From: Ceratotherium simum simum
Taxonomy: Eukaryota; Chordata; Mammalia; Perissodactyla; Rhinocerotidae
Length of the DNA stretch: 64,000 nt
Assembly (NCBI RefSeq): GCF_000283155.1
Contig: NW_004454166.1
Location: 4,469,994-4,533,993, forward strand
Direction of reading: 5' to 3'
The notes beneath the pieces are model-generated. The model did no database searches and had not been told where the DNA came from. It saw only the letters and a program-made list of their open reading frames with translations. The position numbers were made by a program, and so were the translations under genes. Shown one piece after another: positions 11,874-22,889 of this stretch (the stretch's first letter is position 1; each line of letters begins with the position of its first letter).

Positions 11874-11879
11874 AATAAA
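11874..11879 (+). terminator. NR4A3: Candidate poly(A) signal AATAAA
   Basis: Canonical hexamer in 'gctgaaaataaagattac', about 2.6 kb after the NR4A3 stop. A T-rich stretch follows at about 11890-11965. Possible proximal or main cleavage signal. Confidence 0.45.
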
Positions 11880-12264
11880 GATTACAGCCAACGCTCTTCT
11901 GTCTTCCATAGTTATTACAACTATGAGAGCCTCCCAAGTCATCTATCAAATCAACTCTCTTTTTTTGTCTTAATGTTGACATACAAGTTTATGCAGAGTG
12001 GATGACCAAACTAGCTCAGAGGAGGACAGCAAGAATTAAAGCAGGTGATTCTTCCCTTGTGGGAGAGCTCTCTCAGTAGGAACATGCCTTCTGCGGGCGG
12101 AAATCAGGAATCCACCAGCTGTCAATGGAGAGTGCCTTGCTTTTATTTCAGACAGCAGAGTTTTCCAAAGTTTCTCTGCTCCTCTAACAGCATTGCTCTT
12201 TAGTGTGTGTTAACCTGTGGTTTGAAGGAAATGCTCTTGTACATTAACAATGTAAATTTAAATG

Positions 12265-12270
12265 ATTAAA
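12265..12270 (+). terminator. NR4A3: Candidate distal poly(A) signal ATTAAA
   Basis: ATTAAA followed by the GT-rich 'ggtgtgttg' at 12298-12306, a suitable downstream element. It would place the transcript end near 12.29 kb, about 3.0 kb after the stop codon. The spacing is right but use is unproven. Confidence 0.45.
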
Positions 12271-12306
12271 TTAAATTACATTTTATCAATGGCTACTGGT
12301 GTGTTG

Positions 12307-13264
12307 AATAAGCATGCTTCATTTAACAGTATTCTCTGAATCATTTATATAATAGTATGTGCTGTGGACTCTTAAACACATCCCCAAATGGATTTTTTAA
12401 AAGGCTTAGTGATGCTGAAAAATTAATAGGCATTCTGAATTGGAAATATATTAAACCTCAATTGGCAAGAAGGACATTCTGAATTCAATAACCATTTATT
12501 GACTACTTCCTGTGGGCAGAGCACTGTTTGGTGCTTTGAGGAGATAGAAACTCACAGTGTATGAAACTGTTTTTCTTTCAACTGTATATAACTTAAATGG
12601 AGCTAACAATTTCTTGCCTAGAAGTATTCTTTAGGGATATGAAGAATTTATTTCTATATCAAGGTGACGGGGTATCAATTGTTTGTGAATCAGAATTTAC
12701 AAGAATCAAGGTTAGAATTCTCAAAGATTGATCGAGACTCCCTGCCTTTCTGCTGAAGCCATTACTACTGCATTGCTTAGAAACCCCTCTGTGGGCAATG
12801 CAAATGCAACTTTTATTCAACTCTACCCCAAACATCATATATTCTGAGTTAGTGCAAATATGGTTTTTGTGGGCGTTGATGGCTCAAAAAAGAAGTGTGG
12901 AGCTCTCATGATTTACTTCAACAGTTCATGCATAAAGTATTTTCTGTGACATCTAAGTGCTGTGTGTGGTCTAGGAGCCAAACCCTTCTTCCTGCTTCTC
13001 AGCGGTACCTCATTTCCTCAACTATAAAATATGATTAGTAAGAAAGGAATGAGACATATAGTGGAGCACTATCTTGCATATGAATTCAAATATAGGTGCT
13101 AGGCCAAAATGAAAAAAATGTTAAGCTCCTTCTCTGGGGACTGTAGGGGCAGAAGTCTGGTTTGAATGGGGAGGGAGGCAGGAAGTTCAGGGCTAAATAA
13201 AGGGCATATGCCTGCAGCTGAATTTCCATAAGTTACATGCCCCAAGATAACACAAGAAGCTAAT
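12307..13264. other. Intergenic DNA just after NR4A3
   Basis: No gene. A short antisense L2-like piece ('caataaccatttattgactacttcctgtgggcagagcactgtt') lies at about 12485-12560. The rest is not recognised. Confidence 0.6.
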
Positions 13265-13800
13265 CGTTGACTTTTAAAAAAAAATGTGGTAAAATACACA
13301 TAAACTTAACCATTTTTAAGTGTACAGTTCAGTGATAAGTACATTCACATCGTTGTTTAACCAATCTCCAGAGCTCTTTTCATCTTGCAAAACTGAAACT
13401 CTATGCCTGTTAAACAATAACTTCCCATTCTCCCCTCCTGCAGCCCTGGCAACCATCATTCTTCTTTCTGTCTCTGTGAATCTGACTACTTTAGGAGCCT
13501 CATATAAGTGGAATCATACAGTATCTGTCCTTTTGTGTCTGGCTTATTTCACTTAGCATAACGTTCTCAAGATTCATCCACATTGTACCATGTGTCAGAA
13601 TTTCCTTCCTTTTTAAGGCTGAATAATATTCTATTCTATGTATATACTACATTTTGTTTATCCATTCATGTGTCAACAGACAGTTGGCTTGCTTCCTCCT
13701 TTTGGCTATGGTGAATAATGTGGCTATGAACACGGGTGTACAAATATTTTTTCAAGATCCTGCTTTTAACTCTTTTGGCTAAATGTTGACTTTGAGTTTA
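13265..13800 (-). repeat. L1 3' region, antisense
   Basis: It reads as reversed L1 3' sequence: 'aaaatacacataaacttaaccattttaag' style start, 'cctcatataagtggaatcatacagtatctgtccttttgtg', 'gtttatccattcatgtgtcaacagacagtt', 'ggctatggtgaataatgtggctatgaacacg'. An older L1M-type copy; the frame at 13320-13556 is incidental. Confidence 0.75.
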
Positions 13801-14399
13801 AGTATGATGTAAGTGCTTTTCAAGGATAATCTTGATTATATGTGATTTTTTGCTTTAGGCACTGATTTCAGACCCTCCCCATTTCTTTCTCTCAGGAGGC
13901 ACCTGTGGTTGCTCCAAGAGCAAGGCTGTTTATAAACCTCTGCTCTAGGGCTAGGCTAAAAACAGAAAGACCTAAAAATCTAAGAGCCTTAAATGGTCCA
14001 TCATCTTGTCCAAACACTTTTCTTTGAAAAGGCCCATACTTTGCCCAACAGGTTGAAAATCCCATCAAGTTTCAAAGAGAGTTTTTGCACCTTCTATTAT
14101 CTGACACCCCTCACCATGAACAAAATTCTTCAAGAAATGCTTCAGAAAATTCTTCCTCGGAGTTATCTCTGAGTTGCCCTGTGACAGACACAGACAATAC
14201 TTTTTGTTTGCATATTCTCTTTGGCTTATGTTGCAAGCACACTGTCATTCCTGTTTTATTTTTTCTTTGTCTCTGCCTGCTTCGTGGCTCCATCAGTGAG
14301 CCCAGGGATTGTCAGCCTCTTCTCCGATTACCTACTGTGATGCTGGCCATCCCTCATGCTGGGCCTCTAAGGGTACTTGATTTGAGGGGAAGAGAAGAG
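13801..14399. other. Intergenic, nothing recognised
   Basis: No gene or repeat I can name. Open frames at 14085-14417 (+) and 14111-14293 (-) lack any family resemblance or exon signals. Confidence 0.5.
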
Positions 14400-14610
14400 A
14401 GACCTAGCATTTATTAAGCATCTAGTGAGTGCCAGACACTTTGGTAAATACTTCATACACGATCTCATTTAATGCTTGCTACTTCTAAGAAGGTGTTGTT
14501 ATCTCCCGTCTGAAAATGAGGAAAGAGGCTGAGAGAGGTTAAAAGTACCTTACCTAAGATATCACAGGTAGTAAATGAGATTTGAACACATGTGAATATG
14601 GCTACTCCAC
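14400..14610 (+). repeat. MIR
   Basis: 'agcatttattaagcatctagtgagtgccagacactttgg', 'gatctcatttaatgcttgctac', 'gaaaatgaggaaagaggctgagagaggttaaaagtacctta', 'gtagtaaatgagatttgaacaca' follow MIR order. Confidence 0.75.
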
Positions 14611-15420
14611 CCCTGGCTGCCTTCCTCCAGCTTTGTCTTTAGACCCTTGCTCCTCTCTGGAGTACAAAGATCATTCACCCTCAGTTCCTTGCTCACCAGC
14701 AGGTGGTAAGGAACTCCACCCGAGCACCAGAGCTGCCTACTTACACACTGACTCAACCTCATTTTCCCTTCCTGTCTAACTTATCACCTGTCCTACTAAC
14801 TCCTCAGACTCCTTGACTCCAGGCCCCACCGTTATGTCTCCAGGTTCTTGGTCCCTCACAAGCCTTAGACCCACAGAGCTTTATGATAACGAAGACCTGC
14901 TCCACTTTTGGAATCCCTTTCTGGCGCTTCCCCCTCTACACACAACCATGCTTGACCCTCAGGGTGGACTTCAATCATTCAACCCCTCACAACCCTTTCT
15001 GCCTCCAGCCAACCTCTCAATTTCCAGACGATTTACAACTTCCACTCAGGCTCTATAGTCAACAGCTTCAAAGTTGTCTTCCTTCAAACTCTACAACCAC
15101 CTCTCCGTCCCCTCTGGCCACATTCACTAGACCCACAAAGACCAGCCCCATCACCCCCAAGCTCTACTTCCTTCATCCCTGCAGAAAGATGCTGGAGCAA
15201 TGCAGGGAACCAGGCGGCCCTTGACCATCTCAGAGTTATTCTCTTCCCAGCAGCCTGGCCTTCATTTGCCCGTTGAATCTACGTGTCTCCTAACACACTT
15301 TCCACCTTTTATTCCTAATATCCTAATTTCTTCCCCCGACCAGCTCATCCTTGCTCATTTTTTCCTGCCAGTTTCTAACTAATTGTTCAGAATCAAACAA
15401 ATGTGTTTTAAGAATATATG
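14611..15420 (+). other. C/T-rich unclassified stretch
   Basis: About 800 bases strongly biased to C, T and A on the + strand (cctctacaca, ctccgtcccctctggcc). Such text gives long, meaningless Pro/Ser/Thr-rich frames in all + frames. It may be a very old L2/CR1-type repeat, but I could not match it. No splice-bounded exon is evident. Confidence 0.45.
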
Positions 15421-15689
15421 GAAAGACACACACATACACACACGTGAGTATACTACCCTAGCATATCTTCTTTCGTATGTTTCGTTGTCCTTAAATACAT
15501 ACTTAGGATATTTTTCTTATTTAAAAAAATGAAGAGTAGAACATTATATTTATATTTTTGCTTTTTACATTTCCGAGATTCTATGGGAAATTAACATAAT
15601 ATAAAATTGGAAAAATAAAACTGATTAAAAAGAAAAGAGTAAAATATTTCAGATATACAAAAAATAAAACTGAAAAGCAAAAAATAATT

Positions 15690-16560
15690 GTAAAATGATT
15701 TACACATACAAAACAATAATATGACAAACATCTATGAACTTACTGCCCAACTCAAGAACTGTTGGAGCCCCTATGTTTCCCCAGTCGTATTCCCCTTTTC
15801 CCACCAGCCTCAATTTTGGTTTGTCATTGCATATGTATGTGTTCCTAAACAATTTATTGTTTTGAGTTACATTTTTTAAATTTTATATTAGTGGTATCAT
15901 AAGGTATATATTCTTCTGCAATTTGTTTCTTTCTTTACTCAAACTTATATTTGAGATTTATCTATGATGTCATATACCTCTAATTTATTAACTTTCACTG
16001 CTCTATAGTACTTCTTTCAATACATTATAATTTATGTATTCATTTTCCTGTCAATGTGTATTTAAGTGGTTCCCATGTTCTTGTTGTTACAAGCGATACT
16101 ATTATGAACATTTTTGTACAGTCTTCTGATAAACCTAGGCAAGAATTTTTCTAGGCTAGTGGTTTTCAAAGTGTGGTCCCAGGACTGGCAGCATCAGCAT
16201 CACCTGGAAACTTGCTGAAATGCAAATTCTCAGGTTTCACCCCAGACCTACTGAGTCAGAAACTCTGGGGGTAGGGCCTTGCCATCTGTGTTTTAACAAG
16301 CCCATTAGGTGATTATGACGCATGCTCAAGTTGGAGAATCACTGCTCTAGGCTTACCAAGAAGTAGAATTGCTAGGTTATGGGGTATGCACGTCTTCTCC
16401 TTTTCTAGATATACCAATTTTCTTCAAAAGTGGCTGTGCTGACTTACACTTCCAACAGCAATATATGAGAGCTCTACTGTTCTACTTGTCCAACACTTGG
16501 ATTCACTAGAATTTTTTATTTTTACTAATCCAGTGGTTATAAAATGGCATCTTGTTGTGC
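15690..16560 (-). repeat. L1 3' region, antisense, split by MER5A
   Basis: Reversed L1 3' text: 'cccccatttcccccagtc'-like start at about 15770, 'tatcataaggtatatattcttctgcaatttg', 'gtgtatttaagtggttcccatgttc', then after the MER5A 'gaagtagaattgctaggttatggggtatgcacgtcttc' and 'gtggttataaaatggcatcttgttgtg'. The MER5A at 16157-16344 sits inside it. A second antisense L1 piece ('gctgccataaacatttacctacagg...acctaggggtggaattgctgggtagg') follows to about 16690. The (CA)n tract is at 15425-15445. Confidence 0.65.
16157..16344 (+). mobile_element. MER5A hAT DNA transposon with 8-bp target-site duplication
   Basis: Near-complete 188-bp non-autonomous element: 'tagtggttttcaaagtgtggtc', 'cagcatcagcatcacctgg', 'aatgcaaattctcagg', 'gacctactgagtcagaaactctgggggt', ending 'ggagaatcactg'. 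Flanking 8-mers ttctaggc (16149-16156) and ctctaggc (16345-16352) differ at one base, the hallmark of hAT insertion. Because it interrupts an L1, its insertion post-dates that L1. Confidence 0.92.
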
Positions 16561-16699
16561 TTTATACACTTACGAATAGAGCTGCCATAAACATTTACCT
16601 ACAGGTCTTTGTGCAAACATGTTTCATTTCTCTAGAGTAAATACCTAGGGGTGGAATTGCTGGGTAGGTTTAACTTTATAAGAAGCTGCCAAACCTTTC

Positions 16700-17640
16700 T
16701 ACATAGAAATAGAATATTTAGCCAGGCACATGGCTGCTCAGGATAAACACATTTCTCAGACTTCCTTGCAGCCAGGAGTGGTCTTGGCACTATATTCTGG
16801 TCAATGGGACGTAAGTGAAATTGTCATCTGGGTACTGTGTCCTACATGCCACTCTCTCCTTCCAGGTGGCATCTGACAGTGGCCTTCTAGAGACAACATT
16901 ATTACTGTCTGGCCCCAGAAAGTGGCTTTATGGGAGGAAATTTCAACTCGGAGAAGAATCAAGAGTAATATCATGATAGGTGACATTTTAGGATGGCTTG
17001 TACATAGAATGGTTTTGAAATATGTCCGATTTGTATTGTAACTCACATGTTAGCTGGGGTCTCTTCTCCTTAGGATCCAGAAGGGATTGTTTTGAACTCC
17101 CTATTCCACACATAGGGAAGTCCAAAGACCTCCTCAAGATATCTGCAAATTCTGCCAATTTTACATTAGCTCTGGCTTCAGGGTCCCACTTCTGTTTGCT
17201 TACCTCTGTTAATGGACTGTCTTGCTGTACTTCTGGTGTCATCCCTATTTCTGGTGTTATTCCAGAAGTAGAACTCAGACCTTTTCCTTAATTTCCACCC
17301 CAAAATCATGTGTAAGACTTTGCCAGGTTCTAGAAACCTGTCTTAAGCAATAGCTGGTGTCTTTTGCCCCTTCTTTTTCATCCCCCTCTCCACCTTCTAT
17401 CTGGAACATGGATGCTACCTTAGACTATGGAGATAAGGGTACCTCCTAGGGACTGTAAAAAAGTAAGTTGGAAGGAACTAGAGTCTCTGAGGATTTTGTG
17501 GAGAAGAGCTACCCTATCAGCTCTCAGTTGCTTACATCTAGACTTTCCACGAGAGAGAAATAAACGTCTTGTTTAAACCACTGTTATTTTGAGTTTTTCC
17601 AGAACTCAAAGTGGAACTATATCCCAACTAAGACACACAA
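16700..17640 (+). repeat. Old interspersed repeat, family not resolved
   Basis: 'ccaggcacatggctgctcagg...cagacttccttgcagccaggagtgg' near the start and 'ataaacgtcttgtttaaaccactgttattttgag' near the end are phrases that recur across mammalian genomes. A similar ending occurs at about 57735-57790 in STX17 intron 2. No coding potential. Confidence 0.4.
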
Positions 17641-18579
17641 GATGCAAGAAACATAGCCCATCTGCAGCATAGGTAAAAAAAGAGTGGGGAGTATTAAGGA
17701 TAGTGACTCAGTGTGAATCACTCATATTTTGAGGCTACCAAAAAAACCAAAGGCACCTTGGGTCACAATTGTTTGTTCTTTTATTAATTCCTTGATTCAT
17801 TCAACTTTGAGTTAGGTCCTGTGTTTCTGCTTCCTCATAACCTCATAGACCTGATGCTGCCTGCCCCCTCATGGTCTTAATTCTTTCTATCTTGTGGTTT
17901 CTCTCTTATCACCCTATAATTTCACTTTTGCCACTAACCACTCTATTCAGTGTTTTCCAATTCTTATTCCTGAGAGAGAAAATCTAAAAGGTTTAGCTCA
18001 ACTTTTCATGCCAGGCCAGTTGTAGGTCCCTGAACAATCTGTGGATTGGGTGCCCTTGGGTCATCTCTGGTCCAATCAGCTGTGGTTGAGAAAGAACATG
18101 CATTGACCCTTCAGACAATATTGTGACTTGAATAGTTTCACTCTGGAGGAGCTGTGAATATTGTGGTACTGTGACTATCATGTCTAGTATAGTAGGAAGC
18201 TTGACTTGGCTCATGGGGCTGATTGTGGAGGGCAGTTTTGGTAGAATCATTCCTTCTTGATCTCCCTAGTGCCTAGCACAATGCCTCATTCCCTGGAAAC
18301 CCGTAGAAAATGCTTGTTGACTGAATTCAAGTTAGATATTCATTGACAGTGGTGGGAGATGGAAAACATATCAAATTCCCAAGAGATAGACTATGTCATA
18401 ATTTCCAAAGTTGGCATCTAGAGCCAAAGTGTCTAGTTTCATATTTTCTGAACTTTAATGCACAAAAAAGAGAGAGAGAGAGAAAATCAACACAACCCCA
18501 AGGAAGGTTTGTTTTTTCCTTTCCTTTAGAAAGCAGCTGTCAGTTTAACTTATCCCAAAATACTGTCAGTGATGAGCAC
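17641..18579. other. Intergenic, mostly unrecognised
   Basis: No gene. An L2 3'-end fragment lies at about 18260-18330 ('ctagtgcctagcacaatgcctca...aaaatgcttgttgactgaattc'). A short GA repeat is at 18468-18483. The 85-codon minus frame at 17993-18250 has no family resemblance. Confidence 0.5.
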
Positions 18580-19065
18580 GACTGAAAACGCGTTTTATCT
18601 GTAATTAGAGAGATTACATTAAACACTATTATTTGCAGACACACATTGAATTAACCCTAATCGAGGCAAGCAAATAGTAGAGCCTGCCTATTTTTCACCT
18701 CAAAATTTTTAGAAAATTGTGACAGTTGACACACGAGGGACAATGCTGACGAGATTTCTTTCCATCAAATCCCAGACAGTAATTGTAATTGCCTTTAAAA
18801 ATGTTTTAAGCAGTTTCTTTAGTAAATCAGAAGTTGCCACAAATCCAGCTGATAGTTTCTAAACATGGGGGTTGTTGACTGTGCATCCCAATACGAGTTT
18901 AATGAATTGATTTTCTAAGGAATTTAACTTTGCATCTGTTTTTAGGTATAATTAATTCACTCTGATTAATGTGATTAGCATGAATATCAGTGGATTACAC
19001 AGGATGCCCTTTATTTATTCACTTATTTTTAATCTGCCACACTGTCCATTGGGAAATTCTATAAG
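18580..19065. promoter_or_regulatory. Candidate conserved non-coding element rich in TAAT motifs
   Basis: This stretch lacks recognisable repeats, while most of the surrounding 10 kb is repeat-derived. It holds a high density of homeodomain-type TAAT cores: taatta at 18602-18607, taattgtaattg at 18780-18791, taattaatt at 18949-18957, gattaat at 18964-18970 and gattag at 18973-18978, plus tgacag-type sites near 18720. It lies about 6 kb past the NR4A3 end and 27 kb before the STX17 promoter. Enhancer function is inference only. Confidence 0.35.
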
Positions 19066-19329
19066 TGTTTTTTGGGAAACATCTTGCTGGGGACTCTGAT
19101 CACATTGGATTTCTACAAAGCAGAATCCTGGTAGGAATTCACTGATTATTCACAGGCTGTGCAGCAACGTACTTTTGTTTGAGGGACCTATTCAAGTTTA
19201 CACAGTCCCTGTCTTTAAAGAGCTTGTAATCCAGAGGGGAAGATGAGACAAACATTCCAATGCAAGTCACTCGGAAGGAAGAGTGACTGTCAGATTCTTT
19301 TTCTGAGCACCTCTTACTTAAGATACGTC

Positions 19330-19610
19330 AACGGTCCTCCTCTTCTCCAATGCTTCCCACTATCCTGGGCAGTCTTATTCATGGCTTCAACTACCACTCC
19401 CAATTCTATCTCTCTCAGTCCTTACCCCTGAGCTCCAGACCTGGAGGCTTCAAACACCTCCAGGTATCTTCAGCTGGATATCCCACAGGTACTTCAACTT
19501 TAACACACCAAATCCAAATCCATGATCTCCATCCAAACTTGCCCATCCTGTCTTCCCAATCCCTGTAAATGGCTCCTCCATCCGTCCAATCATCCAAGTT
19601 AAACTACGAT
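19330..19610 (+). repeat. L2 internal/3' region
   Basis: 'ttcaactaccactcccaattctatctctctc', 'cccctgagctccagacctgg', 'tatcttcagctggatatcccacaggtacttcaactttaac', 'aaatggctcctccatccgtccaatcatccaag' follow the L2 consensus order. The overlapping frames are incidental. Confidence 0.65.
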
Positions 19611-19674
19611 TGTGAGTCTCAGGACAGGAAGACACTTGTTCATTCCCATCCTTCTCAAAATTTAACATTAATCT

Positions 19675-19842
19675 TTAACATGCATTGAAATCATCTGGAA
19701 AGCTAATTAAAACAGTTTCCCAAGACTCAGGCCCAGATATTCTGATTCAGCAGTCTGGAATGGAATCCATGAATTTGCATTTCTAACAATTCACAGGTGA
19801 CACCAATGCTGTTGGACCAGTGGCCGCATTTTGAGAACCACT
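19675..19842 (-). repeat. MER5A-like, antisense
   Basis: 'gcattgaaatcatctggaaagc', 'atattctgattcagcagtctgg', 'gaatttgcatttctaacaattcacaggtgacaccaatgctgttgg', ending 'ttttgagaaccactc'. Reversed MER5A with the terminal repeat retained on the right. Confidence 0.75.
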
Positions 19843-20474
19843 CCTAATGAATGAAAAGAACATAGGCATATTTCCATGAGCCACCAAATCACTACCATGT
19901 GAGTAATCATTGCCAGAGAATGATGGCTCAGGAAGTAAATCTCCTTTGAGGAGAGCATCTCTGCATCAGCCAGAAGCAGTATGAATTAATAAACCAGCAT
20001 GTGATTTAATTATTCCTTCATCCATCAATTATGTATTGAGTGCATACTCTCCGCTAGGCATAGTGCAAGGTACTGAGCTTGGCTCTTAGATACAATGTGA
20101 GTGAAACCATGACACTATCCATGTTTTAACAAGTGAACCCAGGCACTCCATTGAGACTTAGATGTTCACCTGTAAAATGGGGATAATAATGCCACTATAT
20201 AATAATTGAAGCCAAAAGAAACCATAAAATCTGATCATTCTTACTAGATTCTAGGATTTCACATGTTGCACTGTCTGAATAGAGGTGGATATGGAGATAA
20301 AAAATCCTATTTGTCATTAAAGACCTGTTATTAAAGACTTATTTATTGCTAAAGACTAAATGAGATATAGCGGAATCCTATATAGCCTTTGAAAACGGAA
20401 CTGATTTGAATTTATTATATGGAAAAAAATGGCAAGGATAGCAGTATGTATATCATTTTGATTTTTAAAAAATA

Positions 20475-20717
20475 GGGGTCAGCCCTGTGGCGTAGCAGTT
20501 AAGTGCGCGTGCTCTGCTGCTGGCGGCTGGGTGTTCGGATCCCGGCGCACACCAATGCATCACTTGTCAGACCATGCTGTGGCGGCGTCCCACATAAAGC
20601 TGAGGAAGATCGGCACAGGTGTTAGCTCAGGGCCGGTCTTCCTCAGCAAAAAGGCGAATTGGCATAGATGTTAGCTCAGGGCTGATCTTCCTCAAAAATA
20701 AAAAATAAAAAAAAAAA
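20475..20717 (+). repeat. ERE SINE
   Basis: It starts ggggtcagccctgtggcgtagcagtt, has a gttcggatcccgg B-box-like segment, two tail modules and an A-rich tail. No convincing duplication is seen in the A-rich flanks. Flanking text at about 20370-20895 may be an older L1 3' fragment. Confidence 0.9.
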
Positions 20718-20956
20718 GAGTATTGTTTTTATTTATGTGTATATAAATAGCAAAAAGGTCTGGAAATATATATACCAAACCGTTAACAGTATTTATTTCT
20801 CTGTGGAATAGTTATGACTAATCTCCAAAGATTAATCTGTAATTTCTAGATTTTACTCAATGATGACACATGATTAGTGTAAAAAGCATTTAGAAAAGAG
20901 AAAGAATAAGTCCACAGGTCCTACAAGGAATAAGTAAACCTATGGAAGACCTCAGG

Positions 20957-21132
20957 CAGAGTTTCTCAATCTTGGCTGCATATAGTGTCACCTGGGGAGT
21001 TTTTTTAATTCTAATGGCCAGACTGCCCCCAAGACCAATTAAATAAAAATCTCAGAGACTAGACCCAAGGCTTTATTAGTGTTTAAAGCTCCCCACATGT
21101 TTTAAATGTGTAGTCAAGGTGGAGAACAGCTG
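20957..21132 (+). mobile_element. MER20-like hAT DNA transposon
   Basis: 'gtttctcaatcttggctgcatatagtgtcacctggggag', 'accaattaaataaaaatctcagag', 'taaagctccccacatg', ending 'ggtggagaacagctg', as in MER20. The flanks share cctcagg (20950-20956 and 21133-21139), consistent with an 8-bp hAT duplication. MER20 copies have been co-opted as enhancers elsewhere in mammals; no evidence for that here. Confidence 0.75.
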
Positions 21133-21369
21133 CCTCAGGAGACCGTCTCCTGCATTTCCTTGCTCTTGGTAGGCCATAAGGGCCCTGGCTTACAGGAGGC
21201 CCCCACGGGTCCCCACAACAAAGCTAGTCCCCAGGAGAGAGATCAGTGTTCCTTGGCTCCCAGCATCAACACTATTCAGATTTCAGAATAATTTTGAAAT
21301 GGATCAGGGCTAGAAATGACTTTGGCCACTGGATGGATACAGAGAGAAACAGTAGAGAGAAGATGAGTT

Positions 21370-21527
21370 AGAATATCTGGGTTCTTTGTGAGCTCTGCCA
21401 CCTAATAGCTGTGTGATCTTGGACAAGTTTCCTTTCTCTGAGCCTCAGCTTCCTGTCTCCCTGGGTTACTGTTAGGATTACATGAACTAAAATACATGAA
21501 AAGTTTTGTAAAATGGAAAGTACTATA
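21370..21527 (-). repeat. MIR, antisense, interrupted by ERE
   Basis: 'gtgagctctgccacctaatagctgtgtgatcttggacaag', 'ctctgagcctcagcttcctg', 'gttaggattacatgaac' is reversed MIR. The ERE at 21528 inserted at its end. Confidence 0.75.
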
Positions 21528-21828
21528 GGGGCCAGCGCCGTGGCGTAGCGGTTAAGTGCGCGAGCTCCGCTGCCGGTGGCCTGGGTTTGGATCCCGGGCG
21601 GGCACTGAAGCACTGCTTGTCAGGCCGTGCTGTGGCAGCGTCCTATATAAAGTAAATGGAAGATGGGCACGGATGTTAGCCCAGGGCCAATCTTCGGGGG
21701 AAAAAAAGGAGGAGGATTGGCAACAGATGTCAGCTCAGGGCCGGTCTTCCTCAGAACAAAACAAAAGAGGAGGATTGGCATGGATGTTAGCTCAGGGCTG
21801 ATCTTCCTCACAAAAACAAAAAAAAAAA
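21528..21828 (+). repeat. ERE SINE with exact 13-bp duplication and three tail modules
   Basis: It starts ggggccagcgccgtggcgtagcggtt, with B-box-like gggtttggatcccggg. Three successive ~50-bp 'gatgttagc..aggg...cttcctca' modules follow. The flanking repeat ggaaagtactata is exact at 21515-21527 and 21829-21841. A 187-codon minus-strand frame across 21620-22183 is the reversed SINE running into flank and is not a gene. Confidence 0.95.
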
Positions 21829-21841
21829 GGAAAGTACTATA

Positions 21842-22889
21842 TAAGTATTTTTTTTTTATTACTTTATAACTAATAATATGAAGAAGGTATTCAGGGAAAG
21901 ATGATAGCTGAGGAAGACACGAGAAAGGTTGACATGACCTGCTCTCCCACAGGAGACCTAGGCCTCTGGATGGACAAGGAGAACCAAGTTCAAAGAGAAT
22001 TAAATAAGGGGCAAATCCATGGACTGAAATTAAAAAGCAACTTGACAGGCCAAACAGGAAACAGTTCTTTCTCAGAAACCCAGAGAAGAGACTCTGAGAA
22101 TGATCTTCCCTTTGCTTTTCTGATGTCTTCCAGGAGTTTATCCCAAAGTGGTGATGTCCCAGAATAAATAGGTTTCTTCTCATAATTAAGCCAGAGGTTC
22201 TGGGAATGCGCTGAGCACAAGGCTGAATTCATTACTGAGATTGCTTGCAATTTAATTCAGGTCCCGAGGAGGTGGTCCCTACGTGTAACCGGAAAAGAAT
22301 CCTTGCATCTAGCTTTTTCAATTGGTGGTGGTTTTCCAGAATCCTTGCATCTAGACAACAGCCTACATATGTCTCTAGATTGACTTTTTCTTTTCCTCTG
22401 GCCTTAATTTATTCTCTGAAAATAATAGCCCCTGGAAGGAACTTGACTGCAACACTGACTGTGTGAAGAGCTCAGCATTAGATGGGGCCATCTGAGATAT
22501 CATTTGACATGGGTATTGACTGAAGAAAGTTGAGAACCCCTTAAGAATAGGTACCATGACTTTCATCTTTGTATCCCCTGCATGTCACATAGTGCAGGAC
22601 CCAGAAAAAGTACACAGTGAATCAATGCCGTGGAAGCCTCTCCTGCAGGCACAGATTCTAGCTCATGGCAGGAAATAAATGAATATCTGTGGAACGAATA
22701 GCATTGTCACCAGGTCAAACATACTGAAAACGTCCACTGTTGTGTTTTCCTTTTGGTCACCTTCACCCATTATTGGCTGTAACTTCTCCCATAAAATGGA
22801 TTTATTGCCCAACATTCTCAGGGTTAGTATGGATCTATACTGAAGATAAACCATAGAGTTTGTATGTTACCTTCTAGTTGTATTATTTA
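21842..22889. other. Intergenic, with a short spaced direct repeat
   Basis: No gene. The exact 17-mer agaatccttgcatctag occurs at 22296-22312 and 22338-22354, 25 bases apart. An L2 3'-end fragment ('ctttgtatcccctgcatgtcacatagtgcaggacc') is at about 22562-22625. Confidence 0.6.

Larger units (their letters stand above)
9269..12300 (+). other. NR4A3: NR4A3 3' UTR (3' end inferred)
   Basis: The sequence after the stop is largely repeat-free and AU-rich, as expected for an immediate-early transcript with regulated decay. ATTTA pentamers are visible at 9483-9487, 9647-9651, 10585-10589 (inside TATTTATT), 10720-10724 and 12256-12260. Candidate poly(A) hexamers are AATAAA at 9945-9950, ATTAAA at 10673-10678, AATAAA at 11874-11879 and ATTAAA at 12265-12270. 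The last has a GT-rich element about 30 bases downstream and would give a UTR of about 3 kb, in line with my recollection of NR4A3 mRNA length. Which sites are used cannot be read from sequence alone. A core-SINE-like repeat lies at about 11240-11425. Confidence 0.7.

Noticed and set aside
14813..15224. Overlapping Pro/Ser/Thr-rich frames
   Set aside because: Produced by a C/T-rich stretch that is open in more than one frame; no initiation or splice evidence.
21620..22183. 187-codon minus-strand frame
   Set aside because: Starts in unique flank and ends in the reversed ERE SINE; the reversed tail modules give repeated LTSVP..-type peptides seen at every antisense ERE.
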